This document shows positions 34,604 to 43,042 of a stretch of 64,000 bases of DNA, one piece after another. Location of the stretch: positions 1 through 64,000 of the IMG/VR virus record IMGVR_UViG_3300025108_004223; one strand, written 5' to 3'. How positions within the stretch are numbered: the stretch's first letter is position 1; the number at the start of each line of letters is the position of its first letter. Source of the DNA: a virus. Below the pieces are notes generated by a model. It was given only the letters and a program-made list of their open reading frames with translations. It made no database searches and was not told the origin of the DNA. Made by a program: the position numbers and the translations under genes.

Positions 34604-35106
34604 TGGAGATAAAGTTGAAATCAATTAAAGACACATATGCAGATTTTTTCAAATGGGTTAAAGGCACAGAGCTTGTAGAACTAGAAAATATTAATGTAGA
34701 TGAAGATCCAGTAAGACCGGAATTAAGTCTTGAATGGCGTAAAACAAATGGGCGTAAAATCTATGGATTAAAATATCAAGATACAATAGAAGGTATTGTT
34801 TGTGTAGCATTTACCAATGATATACCTACTACCGTTAAAGAGCTAGAACTCATGAGCGAAAATGCTAGTTTAAAAAATGATTTTAATACCGCAGTTGCAT
34901 ATACTGTATGGTCACGCAAACGAGGTGCAGGCAAAGAAATAATTCACAAACTATTAAATCATGTAAAATCAAACGAAGAGATTAAAACAGTAGTTACATT
35001 GTCACCTTTAACACCAATGGCAACACACTTTCATATTAAAAACGGTGCTAAACTAAAACAAATTAGTGCTGAAACACAAAACTTTGAATATAAGATTAAC
35101 ACTTGA
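34603..35106 (+). CDS. GNAT-like acetyltransferase
   Basis: The product has 167 residues. The acetyl-CoA loop region is VAYTVWSRKRGAGKEIIHKLL (R-x-x-G-x-G/A type), then a strand TVVTLSPLTPMA and HIKNGAKL, as in the last helix-strand of the fold. ATG 34603 makes a TAATG overlap; a TTG at 34615 eight bases after SD ggag is a plausible alternative, since two other genes here use that arrangement. Substrate unknown. Confidence 0.7.
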   Translation: MEIKLKSIKDTYADFFKWVKGTELVELENINVDEDPVRPELSLEWRKTNGRKIYGLKYQDTIEGIVCVAFTNDIPTTVKELELMSENASLKNDFNTAVAYTVWSRKRGAGKEIIHKLLNHVKSNEEIKTVVTLSPLTPMATHFHIKNGAKLKQISAETQNFEYKINT

Positions 35107-35130
35107 CAAATGGGTAAAATCATATATAAT
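35103..35130 (+). promoter_or_regulatory. Sigma70-like promoter before the clamp-loader gene
   Basis: TTGACA (35103-35108), 16-base spacer, TATAAT (35125-35130). It overlaps the stop of the GNAT-like gene and lies 33 bases before TTG 35163, which has SD cggag. No palindrome in the spacer. Confidence 0.75.
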
Positions 35131-35162
35131 AGTAAGATAAAGACAGAAATACGGAGAACAAC

Positions 35163-36086
35163 TTGAAAGACTTATGGGTAGAAAAGTATCGACCGACTAA
35201 TGTTGGCGAGTATGTATTTAAAGATGATTCACAGCGTAAGCAAGTGCAAAACTGGATTGACGATGGTGGCATTCCACACTTGTTGTTTAGTGGTAGTCCA
35301 GGCACAGGTAAAACAACATTAGCAAAAGTTCTTATTGCAGAACTAAATGTAGAGAAAGCAGATGTGCTATACATTAACGCCAGTAGAGATAACGGCGTTG
35401 AAATGATTCGTAAACGTATTAGTGCGTTTAGTGAAACTATGCCTTGGGGTGAATTTAAAGTAATCCTACTTGATGAGGCAGACCATATTAGTCCTGAGGG
35501 ACAAGCGGCATTGCGTGGAGTAATGGAACAGTATCATGCAAGTGTTCGCTTTATACTAACATGTAATTATCCTAACATGATTATTCCTGCTTTACACAGC
35601 AGATGTCAAGGCTTCCATATTGAAGAACTTGACCATACCGATTTCACAGTGCGTGTAGGAGAGATCCTGGCACAAAATGCAGTTCAATTTGATATTGAGA
35701 CCTTAGACGCAATGGTCCGTGCAAATTATCCTGACTTACGTAAAACTATTAACACAGTGCAAATGAGTATTGTGGATAATAAACTCGTGATGCCCGATGA
35801 TGGTGGTAGCACAAGCGAGTGGCGATTAGCTATGGTTGAGCTATTTCGCAGTGGTAAGATTCAAGATGCACGTAAACTCATAATTAAATCTGCACGTGCT
35901 GATGAGTATACCGATATATTTACTTGGCTTTACAAGAATTTAGATCTTTATACAAAGAATGACTTTCAATACGATAGTTGTGTGTTAGCAATTCGAGAAG
36001 GTATGATTAAGCACACTCAAGTAGCAGATCCAGAGATCAATCTAAGTGCTACAATGATCGAGTTGGCTAGAACGCTAAATGAGTAG
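35163..36086 (+). CDS. 44: Sliding-clamp loader large subunit, T4 gp44-type
   Basis: The product has 307 residues (T4 gp44: 319). AAA+ motifs: Walker A SGSPGTGKTT (43-52), Walker B VILLDEADH (about 102-110), sensor 1 FILTCNYP and the SRC motif with the arginine finger (LHSRCQGF). It loads the clamp on primed DNA with gp62. TTG start with SD cggag. The next gene is not an obvious gp62, so the small subunit must be elsewhere or highly diverged. Its own promoter sets it apart from the preceding genes. Confidence 0.95.
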   Translation: MKDLWVEKYRPTNVGEYVFKDDSQRKQVQNWIDDGGIPHLLFSGSPGTGKTTLAKVLIAELNVEKADVLYINASRDNGVEMIRKRISAFSETMPWGEFKVILLDEADHISPEGQAALRGVMEQYHASVRFILTCNYPNMIIPALHSRCQGFHIEELDHTDFTVRVGEILAQNAVQFDIETLDAMVRANYPDLRKTINTVQMSIVDNKLVMPDDGGSTSEWRLAMVELFRSGKIQDARKLIIKSARADEYTDIFTWLYKNLDLYTKNDFQYDSCVLAIREGMIKHTQVADPEINLSATMIELARTLNE

Positions 36087-37134
36087 TTTAGAAAACCTCA
36101 TATTACCTGTAACATTTAATAATTGGAATACATACTCATATAGTCCAAGAGTCAATAAGGTAATAGGTCTTAGTTCAAACATGGGTGCAATGCCTACTAG
36201 TCCTTTAAGCCAATTACATCCACAATATTTTTATGATAGCAATGGTAACCCTATTGATTTACTTGATCGTTGCAAAGAAATTGACGGCAGTGCTGACTTA
36301 GAATCAGACTTAATCAAAATGCTCGAAGATGTAAAAGATATAGAAAATGAACCCATTCTCGATAGTCAATTTAATTTTACATTACCTCATGCTTTTCAAT
36401 ATGCACAAGCAAAAGATATTTCAGTAAGAAAATTTAGTATACACTATGCAGATAGTTTATGGATGGGATTACTTGACTACAAAACAAATACAAGATTTGA
36501 TCCAGATGTTACAAACTTTACATATAAAAGCAATATAAATGATATTGACTTGCTACTCAACGAGCACTTAGATCAACACATAAATTTAATAGGCACCGAC
36601 AACTATTTGTTAGCTATTATAGATGAACTAGCATTACGAAGAAATGAACAAGTTAACGAAGGTGATGCATGTGATTATTTCCTAAACAAGCCTTTTAGAA
36701 TGTTAATATTAGCTGCAGAACATGGCATAAATTATATTATGGAAAATGGATTAGAAGTTTATAAAGATCAATTATATACAGGATACATAGTAGAACGTCC
36801 AAGTAGACAAGAAGTTCCATACATTTATACAACTAGATTGTTTGATAATAGATATGCTGAGAAGTCAGCAATGGCATATGAAAAAATGTGTGAACGCATA
36901 GATATAAAACCTAACTGGAACTTGTTTGAAGAATGGCATCATCACAATTTTAAAGACTGTAATACCCATGAAGATAATCTAGTAAATACTATCAGTAGGA
37001 TATCAACCGGATATGATTTTACTAAAGCAAATTGGAATTACTTCCAACAAGCAGTATTTGAATTAGGATGCAAACAACATACAGATGAAGCCAGCAGTAG
37101 CGTTTTTAAGAAATGGATCAACAATAGAAGGTAG
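36079..37134 (+). CDS. Hypothetical protein following gp44
   Basis: The product has 351 residues and starts eight bases inside the gp44 gene, so it is coupled to the clamp loader. The position is that of gp62 in T4, but it is nearly twice as long and lacks any match I can see to that subunit. It is Asn/Asp/Tyr-rich throughout; a WEEWHHHNFKDCNTHEDN-like His cluster near residue 285 (read as FEEWHHHNF) may bind metal. Function unknown. Confidence 0.7.
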   Translation: MSSLENLILPVTFNNWNTYSYSPRVNKVIGLSSNMGAMPTSPLSQLHPQYFYDSNGNPIDLLDRCKEIDGSADLESDLIKMLEDVKDIENEPILDSQFNFTLPHAFQYAQAKDISVRKFSIHYADSLWMGLLDYKTNTRFDPDVTNFTYKSNINDIDLLLNEHLDQHINLIGTDNYLLAIIDELALRRNEQVNEGDACDYFLNKPFRMLILAAEHGINYIMENGLEVYKDQLYTGYIVERPSRQEVPYIYTTRLFDNRYAEKSAMAYEKMCERIDIKPNWNLFEEWHHHNFKDCNTHEDNLVNTISRISTGYDFTKANWNYFQQAVFELGCKQHTDEASSSVFKKWINNRR

Positions 37135-37327
37135 AGAAGTATTCCTAGTAACAATGCTAGGCAAAAACTTTATTGATTTAGATCTAGACACAGCAACAAT
37201 TGTTCCACGTGGTAATATATCTACCAGCACCGAACAATATCTTTCAGAAAAAATAAACCAGATGGTATCGGCTTATATATTTCTCGACTCAAAAGAAGCA
37301 ATGTTATTTAGAATTAAGTATACTTAA
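37085..37327 (+). CDS. Small hypothetical protein
   Basis: The product has 80 residues and overlaps the preceding gene by 50 bases in another frame, an unusually long overlap here. The opening AFLRNGSTIEGREVFLVTML and the following beta-strand-like text look like a folded domain rather than noise. A later in-frame ATG at 37157 would remove the overlap but also the best part of the sequence. Moderately supported. Confidence 0.5.
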   Translation: MKPAVAFLRNGSTIEGREVFLVTMLGKNFIDLDLDTATIVPRGNISTSTEQYLSEKINQMVSAYIFLDSKEAMLFRIKYT

Positions 37328-37345
37328 CACCTGCACCAGTAACGA

Positions 37346-37353
37346 TAAATACT
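37346..37353 (+). promoter_or_regulatory. TAAATACT motif before the ExbB/ExbD-like genes
   Basis: Lies in the 103-base gap (37328-37430), 77 bases before ATG 37431. No sigma70-like pair is visible in that gap, so this is the best promoter candidate for the proton-channel unit. Confidence 0.45.
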
Positions 37354-37430
37354 TGTAGCAATACAAAAGAATAATACTAGGGGTATTTGTTAAGTTTTGA
37401 GTTGCACATATTAAAAAAGGAAACATTAGG

Positions 37431-37874
37431 ATGAATACTCGGTTTATGATATGGTGGCTTGCTGCCGTGATACAGATTATTGGTGTAGGAGTTGCAATAG
37501 GTTTTGGCGCAGTAGATTTTTTACTAGAAGCTGATCAGACTTATTTAAGTTTTGTAACTACAACATTATGGATTATTGGAACAATAGCAATTGGCTATAC
37601 TTCGTGGCGCAAAGATAACAATTACGACTCACCCTGGTTTATAGCAGAAAGTTGTATTAGTGTCGGAATGATCGGAACACTAATTGGATTTATGTTGATG
37701 TTAAGTAGCAGTCTTGGTAATGTAGATCCAAGCAATATGGATTCAATGAAACAAGTAATTAGTGATATGGCAAGTGGTATGAGCACAGCACTTGTAACAA
37801 CGCTTTCGGGATTAGTGTTTAGCTTATTCCTTAAGATACAGATTACAATTCAAGAACACAATATGGTAGATTAA
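37431..37874 (+). CDS. MotA/TolQ/ExbB-like proton-channel subunit
   Basis: The product has 147 residues with three membrane helices (about 5-28, 38-55 and 73-95) and a fourth at the end (118-138). The family signature is clear: SVGMIGTLIGFMLML followed by MASGMSTALVTTLSGLVFSLF, as in TolQ/ExbB (G-x-x-G-T-V-x-G ... A-L-x-T-T-x-x-G-L). Such proteins form a ring around an ExbD/TolR-type peptide and use proton flow to move partner proteins. The gene at 37878 is a fitting partner. SD aaaaagg precedes the start. Confidence 0.8.
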   Translation: MNTRFMIWWLAAVIQIIGVGVAIGFGAVDFLLEADQTYLSFVTTTLWIIGTIAIGYTSWRKDNNYDSPWFIAESCISVGMIGTLIGFMLMLSSSLGNVDPSNMDSMKQVISDMASGMSTALVTTLSGLVFSLFLKIQITIQEHNMVD

Positions 37875-37877
37875 AAC

Positions 37878-38531
37878 ATGTCAAGAAGAAGAAGTGGCAA
37901 CCAGCTTGCATTTAACGACATGCTTTTTAACGTATTACTAGGATTTGTAGTCCTTTTCGTTATTGCATTTTTGTTAATTAACCCGATCACTAAAAAACAA
38001 GATGTGCCATCAAAAGCAGAAACTATGATCATAATGGAATGGGATGATCAAAGTTATACCGATATGGATTTATGGATTCAACGTGATGATAATAGTCCTG
38101 TAGGATTTAACAATAAATCAGGCCAAGGTATGAATTTAGAACGTGACGACTTGGGATCTACAAATGATAGATTTTATGTTGATGGACAAGTTCAAACTAT
38201 TAAAACAAACAGAGAAGTTGTAAATGTTAGAGGTATCGTTCCAGGTGATTATTATCCAAACATACACGCTTATAATTGGTCTGACCAACAACCTTTAGAA
38301 ATTACAGTAACAGTAATTGATGTTAATCCAGTTTATAGAGAAGTATATTCTGTGAAAGTGATGGTAAGTAAACGCGGTGATGTTGTAAGATTACCAGGAT
38401 TTACAATTGATGACAAAGGTCGTATTAGTAAAGTCTTTAATCATACAAAAACTGTAGTTCCAAATAGAGGTAGAACAAGCGATGCACAAGGCACAACATG
38501 GGGACAAAATAGCGGTCAAAGTAGTGAGTAG
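37878..38531 (+). CDS. ExbD/TolR/MotB-like partner protein
   Basis: The product has 217 residues: a basic start, one membrane helix (LFNVLLGFVVLFVIAFLLI, about 16-35) preceded by FNDML, which occupies the place of the proton-carrying Asp in ExbD/TolR, then a periplasmic domain of beta strands (residues 45-190) and a Gln/Ser/Gly-rich tail. Three bases follow the ExbB-like gene. The periplasmic domain is not one I recognise, so the effector may be new. The Asp lies just before the helix rather than inside it, which needs modelling. Confidence 0.7.
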   Translation: MSRRRSGNQLAFNDMLFNVLLGFVVLFVIAFLLINPITKKQDVPSKAETMIIMEWDDQSYTDMDLWIQRDDNSPVGFNNKSGQGMNLERDDLGSTNDRFYVDGQVQTIKTNREVVNVRGIVPGDYYPNIHAYNWSDQQPLEITVTVIDVNPVYREVYSVKVMVSKRGDVVRLPGFTIDDKGRISKVFNHTKTVVPNRGRTSDAQGTTWGQNSGQSSE

Positions 38532-38532
38532 C

Positions 38533-39789
38533 ATGCAATATATTATTGATAATATAAAAAATGCAGACTCTAAAATTGTAAACGATGTAACTATACTAGA
38601 GTTTGAAAATTTTTTCCCTCCAGAACACTTAGAACAATTAATATGGGCAACAAAGCAAACACACTTAATTGATGATGCAGAACCAGTATCCGGTTTTAAA
38701 CCTAGTGCATACGGCTTTGATAAATTACTTGATAAAGAATTATTTAGAAATATCAGCAAACAGTTTAAAAGCGAAGAATTTAAAACAACATTATTAAATA
38801 AATTTCAACTACATGATGTAGAATATTGCCAAAAGCATTTAGATGTTGATATAAGCATACACACAGATCAAGGACATCAATTTGATGATGCACACTCTGA
38901 TCAAAAGAACAATTTATTTTCATTAACCTTACAAGTATATCTACCCGAAACAGATGCAGATGCTGAATACGGAACTATATTCTACGACAACAAAGGCAAT
39001 GAACTATATCTAAGAGAATTTAAAAACAATACAGGTTATTGTTTCTTATCACACAACAACAGTTGGCATGCAGGAAAGCCTGGAATTAAACGTAATAGTT
39101 TTTTTGTAAGAATGGATATAAAGCCACACTATGAATTTAGTTCAACTGTATTCAATTACGACTCTACTATAGATACATGTTATCTTATATGGGATAAAGA
39201 CATGGAAGTTCCACGTCATTACACAGACTATTTGCTACAAGTATCTATGCTAAATGCACAAGAGCTTGGCATTGAAAACGTTGTAGTTTCACAAGATCCA
39301 TGGAAAAACAAGTGTGCATTGTTACACAAACTAAAACAACTTGGCTTTAAAAAGGCGTTTGTAGTGCTAGGTGGTGTGCATTGGGATAAAACACACGCAA
39401 TAGATTTTGCACAAGAATTAGACTTAAATGTCAGTGTATGCGGTAGAACAAACTCAGACGATGCTACACACCTGCTTAGACAGTATGCAGTAATCAATAT
39501 AAATAGTGTTATAGAATTTGAAACTGAACATCCTACACACTTTCCAAATACATCAAGATACTTTGGAGAATGCGTAGACAACAAAGACTATATTGAGATA
39601 GATGATTCACTGGCAGATATACAACATTTCTATCACATGGAAGAAGATATAGATGAATGTGACACATGGACAAGTTGGATTAGATGGTCAGATACATACG
39701 AACACGCAGATATAGATTATTTACGTAGATATAAAGAAAACAATAAGTCATTGGTAGCACTGACAAAATCAATGCACAAAGGATTATAA
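38533..39789 (+). CDS. 2OG-Fe(II) oxygenase domain protein with C-terminal domain
   Basis: The product has 418 residues. ATG 38533 is one base after the ExbD-like stop; an in-frame ATG at 38482 would create a long overlap. Residues 85-200 form a prolyl-hydroxylase-like jelly roll with an H-x-D pair (SIHTDQ, or HSDQ just after) and distal His and Arg (NSWHAGKPGIKRNSFFVR). It would hydroxylate a protein or small molecule using 2-oxoglutarate. The C-terminal 200 residues (with FKKAFVVLGGVHW) look like a separate Rossmann-like domain of unknown role. Confidence 0.8.
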   Translation: MQYIIDNIKNADSKIVNDVTILEFENFFPPEHLEQLIWATKQTHLIDDAEPVSGFKPSAYGFDKLLDKELFRNISKQFKSEEFKTTLLNKFQLHDVEYCQKHLDVDISIHTDQGHQFDDAHSDQKNNLFSLTLQVYLPETDADAEYGTIFYDNKGNELYLREFKNNTGYCFLSHNNSWHAGKPGIKRNSFFVRMDIKPHYEFSSTVFNYDSTIDTCYLIWDKDMEVPRHYTDYLLQVSMLNAQELGIENVVVSQDPWKNKCALLHKLKQLGFKKAFVVLGGVHWDKTHAIDFAQELDLNVSVCGRTNSDDATHLLRQYAVININSVIEFETEHPTHFPNTSRYFGECVDNKDYIEIDDSLADIQHFYHMEEDIDECDTWTSWIRWSDTYEHADIDYLRRYKENNKSLVALTKSMHKGL

Positions 39790-39790
39790 T

Positions 39791-40330
39791 ATGGTTTACT
39801 TAGCCGCAACATTAATTTTTATAACAAGTGTAATTACACTCTATGCTCTTATTTTAAATAAGAAGAACCCTATAGTTATGTTGTTCTTAATTCCAGCATT
39901 ACTGACATCAAGTATATATACTGGTTACTCGATTTATGTATTACAAGGAACACCTATTTCAACAGGATTGCCAACTGATACACAAGTTGAAATTGTATGG
40001 ATTGAACCTGCTAAACCAGTTATACGTTTATTACTAAGAATAGAAGGCGAGGAAACTCCTACATATTATAGTATAGATTATACAGAAAAGAATATGGAAG
40101 AATTAAACAGGGCAATGGCACAAGCAGCCGCATTAGGCAAAGAAGGTCCAGATGGTGAATTCAAAAAAAGCAACGGTGGTGAAGAATCTAATGGTGAATT
40201 CTTCTTTGTGCAAAAACCAAAATCATTTGGTCCAGCAAAAAAACAAGAAGACAATGATGATGATCCATATTCTGAAGAAAACACACTAGAACGTAATGGC
40301 ATGAGCACTGGTCATTCCGGTCAATACTAA
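39791..40330 (+). CDS. Membrane protein near the proton-channel genes
   Basis: The product has 179 residues with two N-terminal membrane helices (about 3-22 and 29-50), a beta-rich middle and an acidic, disordered tail (Glu/Asp/Asn-rich). It is in the same unit as the ExbB/ExbD-like pair, one base after the oxygenase stop, and may be a third part of that membrane complex; inference from position only. Confidence 0.65.
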   Translation: MVYLAATLIFITSVITLYALILNKKNPIVMLFLIPALLTSSIYTGYSIYVLQGTPISTGLPTDTQVEIVWIEPAKPVIRLLLRIEGEETPTYYSIDYTEKNMEELNRAMAQAAALGKEGPDGEFKKSNGGEESNGEFFFVQKPKSFGPAKKQEDNDDDPYSEENTLERNGMSTGHSGQY

Positions 40331-40345
40331 AATGAAATAATACCA

Positions 40346-40373
40346 TTGACAAATATAGCAGATCTGCTATAAT
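40346..40373 (+). promoter_or_regulatory. Sigma70-like promoter with an 18-base perfect palindrome
   Basis: TTGACA (40346-40351), 16-base spacer, TATAAT (40368-40373). The perfect palindrome TATAGCAGATCTGCTATA occupies 40354-40371, filling the spacer and covering most of the -10. This is the longest palindrome among the window's promoters. Drives the membrane protein gene at 40403 and folA-thyA. Confidence 0.85.
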
Positions 40374-40402
40374 ATAAGTAATAAGCTCTGAATAGGTAAA
40401 AC

Positions 40403-40678
40403 ATGAAAAACGTAATTAATTTTTTTAAGAAAAGCTATGCCAACGACCGCATGGCCTTTTATGCAGAAATAGTAGAAACAACGGTTCTTATTATAGCAAG
40501 TGCAGTATTAAGTTTCACAATATTAGATCCTGCTACAACAATATTCGTTCCACTTTATTTAATAGGCAGTATGTTAGCAGTTTTTAGCACATATAGACGT
40601 GGCAGCAGTGCTATTGTCTTATGTAGTTGGTTTACTGTTATGAACAGTTGGGCATTTATACAATTGTTTGTGCTATGA
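40403..40678 (+). CDS. Small membrane protein
   Basis: The product has 91 residues with two or three hydrophobic segments (about 23-42, 46-65 and 72-91). The N-terminus is basic and soluble. It starts the unit driven by the palindromic promoter and its stop overlaps the DHFR start as ATGA. Function unknown; a holin-like or channel role is only one of several options. Confidence 0.65.
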   Translation: MKNVINFFKKSYANDRMAFYAEIVETTVLIIASAVLSFTILDPATTIFVPLYLIGSMLAVFSTYRRGSSAIVLCSWFTVMNSWAFIQLFVL

Positions 40679-41151
40679 TTAAAGCAATATTGGCATGTGA
40701 TGATGCGTGGGGCATAGGTAAAGATGGAACGCTACCTTGGCCGCATAATGCCGCAGATCAAAAATGGTTTGCAGATACAACAAAAGGTGATGTTGTTGTA
40801 ATGGGTAGCACAACATGGAAAGACCCTGACATGCCCAAGCCACTACCAGGTAGATATAATGTAGTGGTAACACGTGGTGTAGCCGATGAGGCGCATTGTG
40901 TGGTTCCAATAGATAAAGCTGAAAAACTATTGGTAGAAGATTTAGAGCAAGAAGATGTTTGGATTATTGGCGGGGCTAAACTCGTAAAAGCATTGATGCC
41001 AATAATTGATGAACTATGGTTAAGTAGAATAGTAGGTGTATACGATTGTGATACACACTTACCAGAAGATGATATATTAAAAAACTACAAACTAGTTGAT
41101 GTTGATACTAGTATTAATACGTTAAGTATTGAAAAATGGAGTAAATTATGA
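40675..41151 (+). CDS. folA: Dihydrofolate reductase
   Basis: The product has 158 residues. ATG 40675 overlaps the previous stop (ATGA) and gives the usual MIKAILACDD opening; a longer frame from 40627 is out of keeping with the family. Motifs: WGIGKDGTLPWP (substrate loop), VVMGSTTW (NADPH), PLPGRYNVVVTR and IIGGAKL. It regenerates tetrahydrofolate used up by thymidylate synthase, encoded next. ATGA overlap with thyA. Confidence 0.95.
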   Translation: MIKAILACDDAWGIGKDGTLPWPHNAADQKWFADTTKGDVVVMGSTTWKDPDMPKPLPGRYNVVVTRGVADEAHCVVPIDKAEKLLVEDLEQEDVWIIGGAKLVKALMPIIDELWLSRIVGVYDCDTHLPEDDILKNYKLVDVDTSINTLSIEKWSKL

Positions 41152-42002
41152 AAACATATTTAAATGCCCTAGGACATATCCTAGCAAATGGTAAAGGCAA
41201 ACAAGACAGAACTGGAACAGGCACAAAAGGTGTGTTTGGATACCAAATGCACTTTGATTTAGAAAAAGGATTTCCTGCCGTAACAACCAAAACACTTGCA
41301 TGGAAAAGTGTTGTAAGTGAACTGTTATGGTTGTTAGAAGGTAGCACAGACGAACGTAGGCTTGCTGAGATACGCTACGGCTTACCACGTGAAGAACTAA
41401 TAGGTAAGACTACTATTTGGACGGCTAATGCAGATCAACAAGGTGTAGCACTTGGATATGAAAACACAGATACTGTTAAAGAACTAGGACCTGTATACGG
41501 CAAGCAATGGCGTGACTGTAATGGTGTAGATCAAATAGCAGAAATCATTGCACAAATTAAAGCTGACCCAGACAGCAGACGCATTATATTAGATTCATGG
41601 AACGTAAACGAAATAGACAAAATGTCACTTCCACCATGTCACACACTTGCACAATTTTATGTAGCAGATGGCAAACTAAGTTGTCAACTGTATCAACGTA
41701 GTGCAGATATGTTCTTAGGCGTTCCATTTAACATTGCAAGTTATAGTTTGCTTACACATATACTTGCAAGTATCACAGGACTAAAAGTAGGCGAGTTTGT
41801 ATGGACAGGAGGCGACTGCCATATTTACAATAACCATTTGTCACAAGTGTTACAACAGATGTCACGTAAGCCTGCTAAAGCACCTATACTAACTATGCCT
41901 GAGTTTAGTTCGTTAGAAGATGTGTTAAATAGTGGCATAGAGGATTATGCATTGGGAAACTACGCACCTCTTCCTACAATTAAAGCAGAAATGGCGGTAT
42001 AA
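41148..42002 (+). CDS. thyA: Thymidylate synthase (ThyA type)
   Basis: The product has 284 residues. Motifs in order: RTGTGTKGVFG, the ELLWLLEG segment, LGPVYGKQWR, SRRIILDSWNV, LPPCHTLAQFYV with catalytic Cys164, YQRSADMFLGVPFN and GDCHIYNNH. It methylates dUMP to dTMP with methylene-tetrahydrofolate; DHFR is translated directly before it. Full length, no missing residue noted. Confidence 0.97.
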   Translation: MKTYLNALGHILANGKGKQDRTGTGTKGVFGYQMHFDLEKGFPAVTTKTLAWKSVVSELLWLLEGSTDERRLAEIRYGLPREELIGKTTIWTANADQQGVALGYENTDTVKELGPVYGKQWRDCNGVDQIAEIIAQIKADPDSRRIILDSWNVNEIDKMSLPPCHTLAQFYVADGKLSCQLYQRSADMFLGVPFNIASYSLLTHILASITGLKVGEFVWTGGDCHIYNNHLSQVLQQMSRKPAKAPILTMPEFSSLEDVLNSGIEDYALGNYAPLPTIKAEMAV

Positions 42003-42003
42003 T

Positions 42004-42519
42004 ATGGCAGACACTTATATAACATGGGACAAATATATGTCCGATATAGAAAAATTAGCAATAAAAGTTGCCGACGATGGATATCAATTTAATCAAATAG
42101 TTTGTATAGCCAAAGGTGGATTACGTGTAGGAGATGTAATACAACGTATATCAGATATGCCTTTAGCAATCATGAGTGTTGAAAGTTATCATGGTGATGG
42201 AGTCAAAGATGAACAAGGACAAATTGTATTTGGAAACTCATTAGCAAAAACAACACCTAACCTAGGCAACAAAGTTTTATTAGTAGACGATTTATGTGAC
42301 TCAGGTGTTACAATGGAAAAATGTGTTAAGTGGTTACAGCATTATCACGGATTCTTTATTGACGATATTAAAACTGGTTGCTTATGGGTTAAAGGTGTTT
42401 CACGTTTTACTCCAGATTATTATATAGATTATTATAAAGATAGTCCATGGATACACCAGCCGATGGAAGAATACGAAAATATGGATATTAATGCATTAAG
42501 AAATAAGATAAATGGATAA
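42004..42519 (+). CDS. Phosphoribosyltransferase (Gpt/xanthine-guanine-like)
   Basis: The product has 171 residues. ATG 42004 follows the thyA stop by one base; an upstream in-frame ATG would overlap thyA by 56 bases. IVCIAKGGLRVGDVI is the family's first loop and VLLVDDLCDSGVTM the PRPP-binding loop. The N- and C-terminal parts resemble xanthine-guanine phosphoribosyltransferases, so purine salvage is likely, with hypoxanthine/guanine versus xanthine unresolved. Its stop overlaps the next start. Confidence 0.8.
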   Translation: MADTYITWDKYMSDIEKLAIKVADDGYQFNQIVCIAKGGLRVGDVIQRISDMPLAIMSVESYHGDGVKDEQGQIVFGNSLAKTTPNLGNKVLLVDDLCDSGVTMEKCVKWLQHYHGFFIDDIKTGCLWVKGVSRFTPDYYIDYYKDSPWIHQPMEEYENMDINALRNKING

Positions 42520-43042
42520 AGCAATCAGAGACAAATACTTTGGTGATAATTGGCAACCCAATTGGGATCATTATGATTATAGTGGTTGGGCTCTAGTTGA
42601 TAAAATAGATCCAGATGAAACAATATTAGACGTTGGATGTGGATTCAATTTATTTAAAGATGTCTTTGGTGACAGAGTATACGGCATAGATCCTGCAAAC
42701 AAAAAAGCAGACGAACTTGTGGGCATTATAGAATTTGAAACTGATAAGCAATGGGACGTAGCATTTGCTTTAGGTAGTTTAAACTTTGGCACAGCAAAAG
42801 ATGTTGAACCTCAAGTAGAAAAAACAATAAGTTTAGTTAAACCAGGCGGTCGTATTTACTGGAGGCAAAATCCAGGACTAGGTGATCATCCATGGAAAGG
42901 TGTAGAAGAAATACAGTTTTTTCCTTGGAGTATGCAACTTAACTACGAATGGGCAGACAAATATAAGTGTATAGTAGTTGAATGTAAATGGGATGCAAAT
43001 AGTGATAGAATCTATGCTGAATGGAAGAAATCAAGTGTATGA
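42512..43042 (+). CDS. Class I SAM-dependent methyltransferase
   Basis: The product has 176 residues. SAM loop ILDVGCGFNLFKDVFG, acidic strand end VYGIDPA, then DVAFALGSLNFG (motif IV) and VKPGGRIYWR (post-motif). It methylates an unknown target. It overlaps the phosphoribosyltransferase by eight bases and the radical SAM gene by ATGA, so the trio is probably one translational block. Confidence 0.8.
   Translation: MDKAIRDKYFGDNWQPNWDHYDYSGWALVDKIDPDETILDVGCGFNLFKDVFGDRVYGIDPANKKADELVGIIEFETDKQWDVAFALGSLNFGTAKDVEPQVEKTISLVKPGGRIYWRQNPGLGDHPWKGVEEIQFFPWSMQLNYEWADKYKCIVVECKWDANSDRIYAEWKKSSV

Noticed and set aside
36079-37134. Clamp loader small subunit gp62
   Set aside because: Right position behind gp44, but about twice the length and no sequence likeness; kept as unknown.
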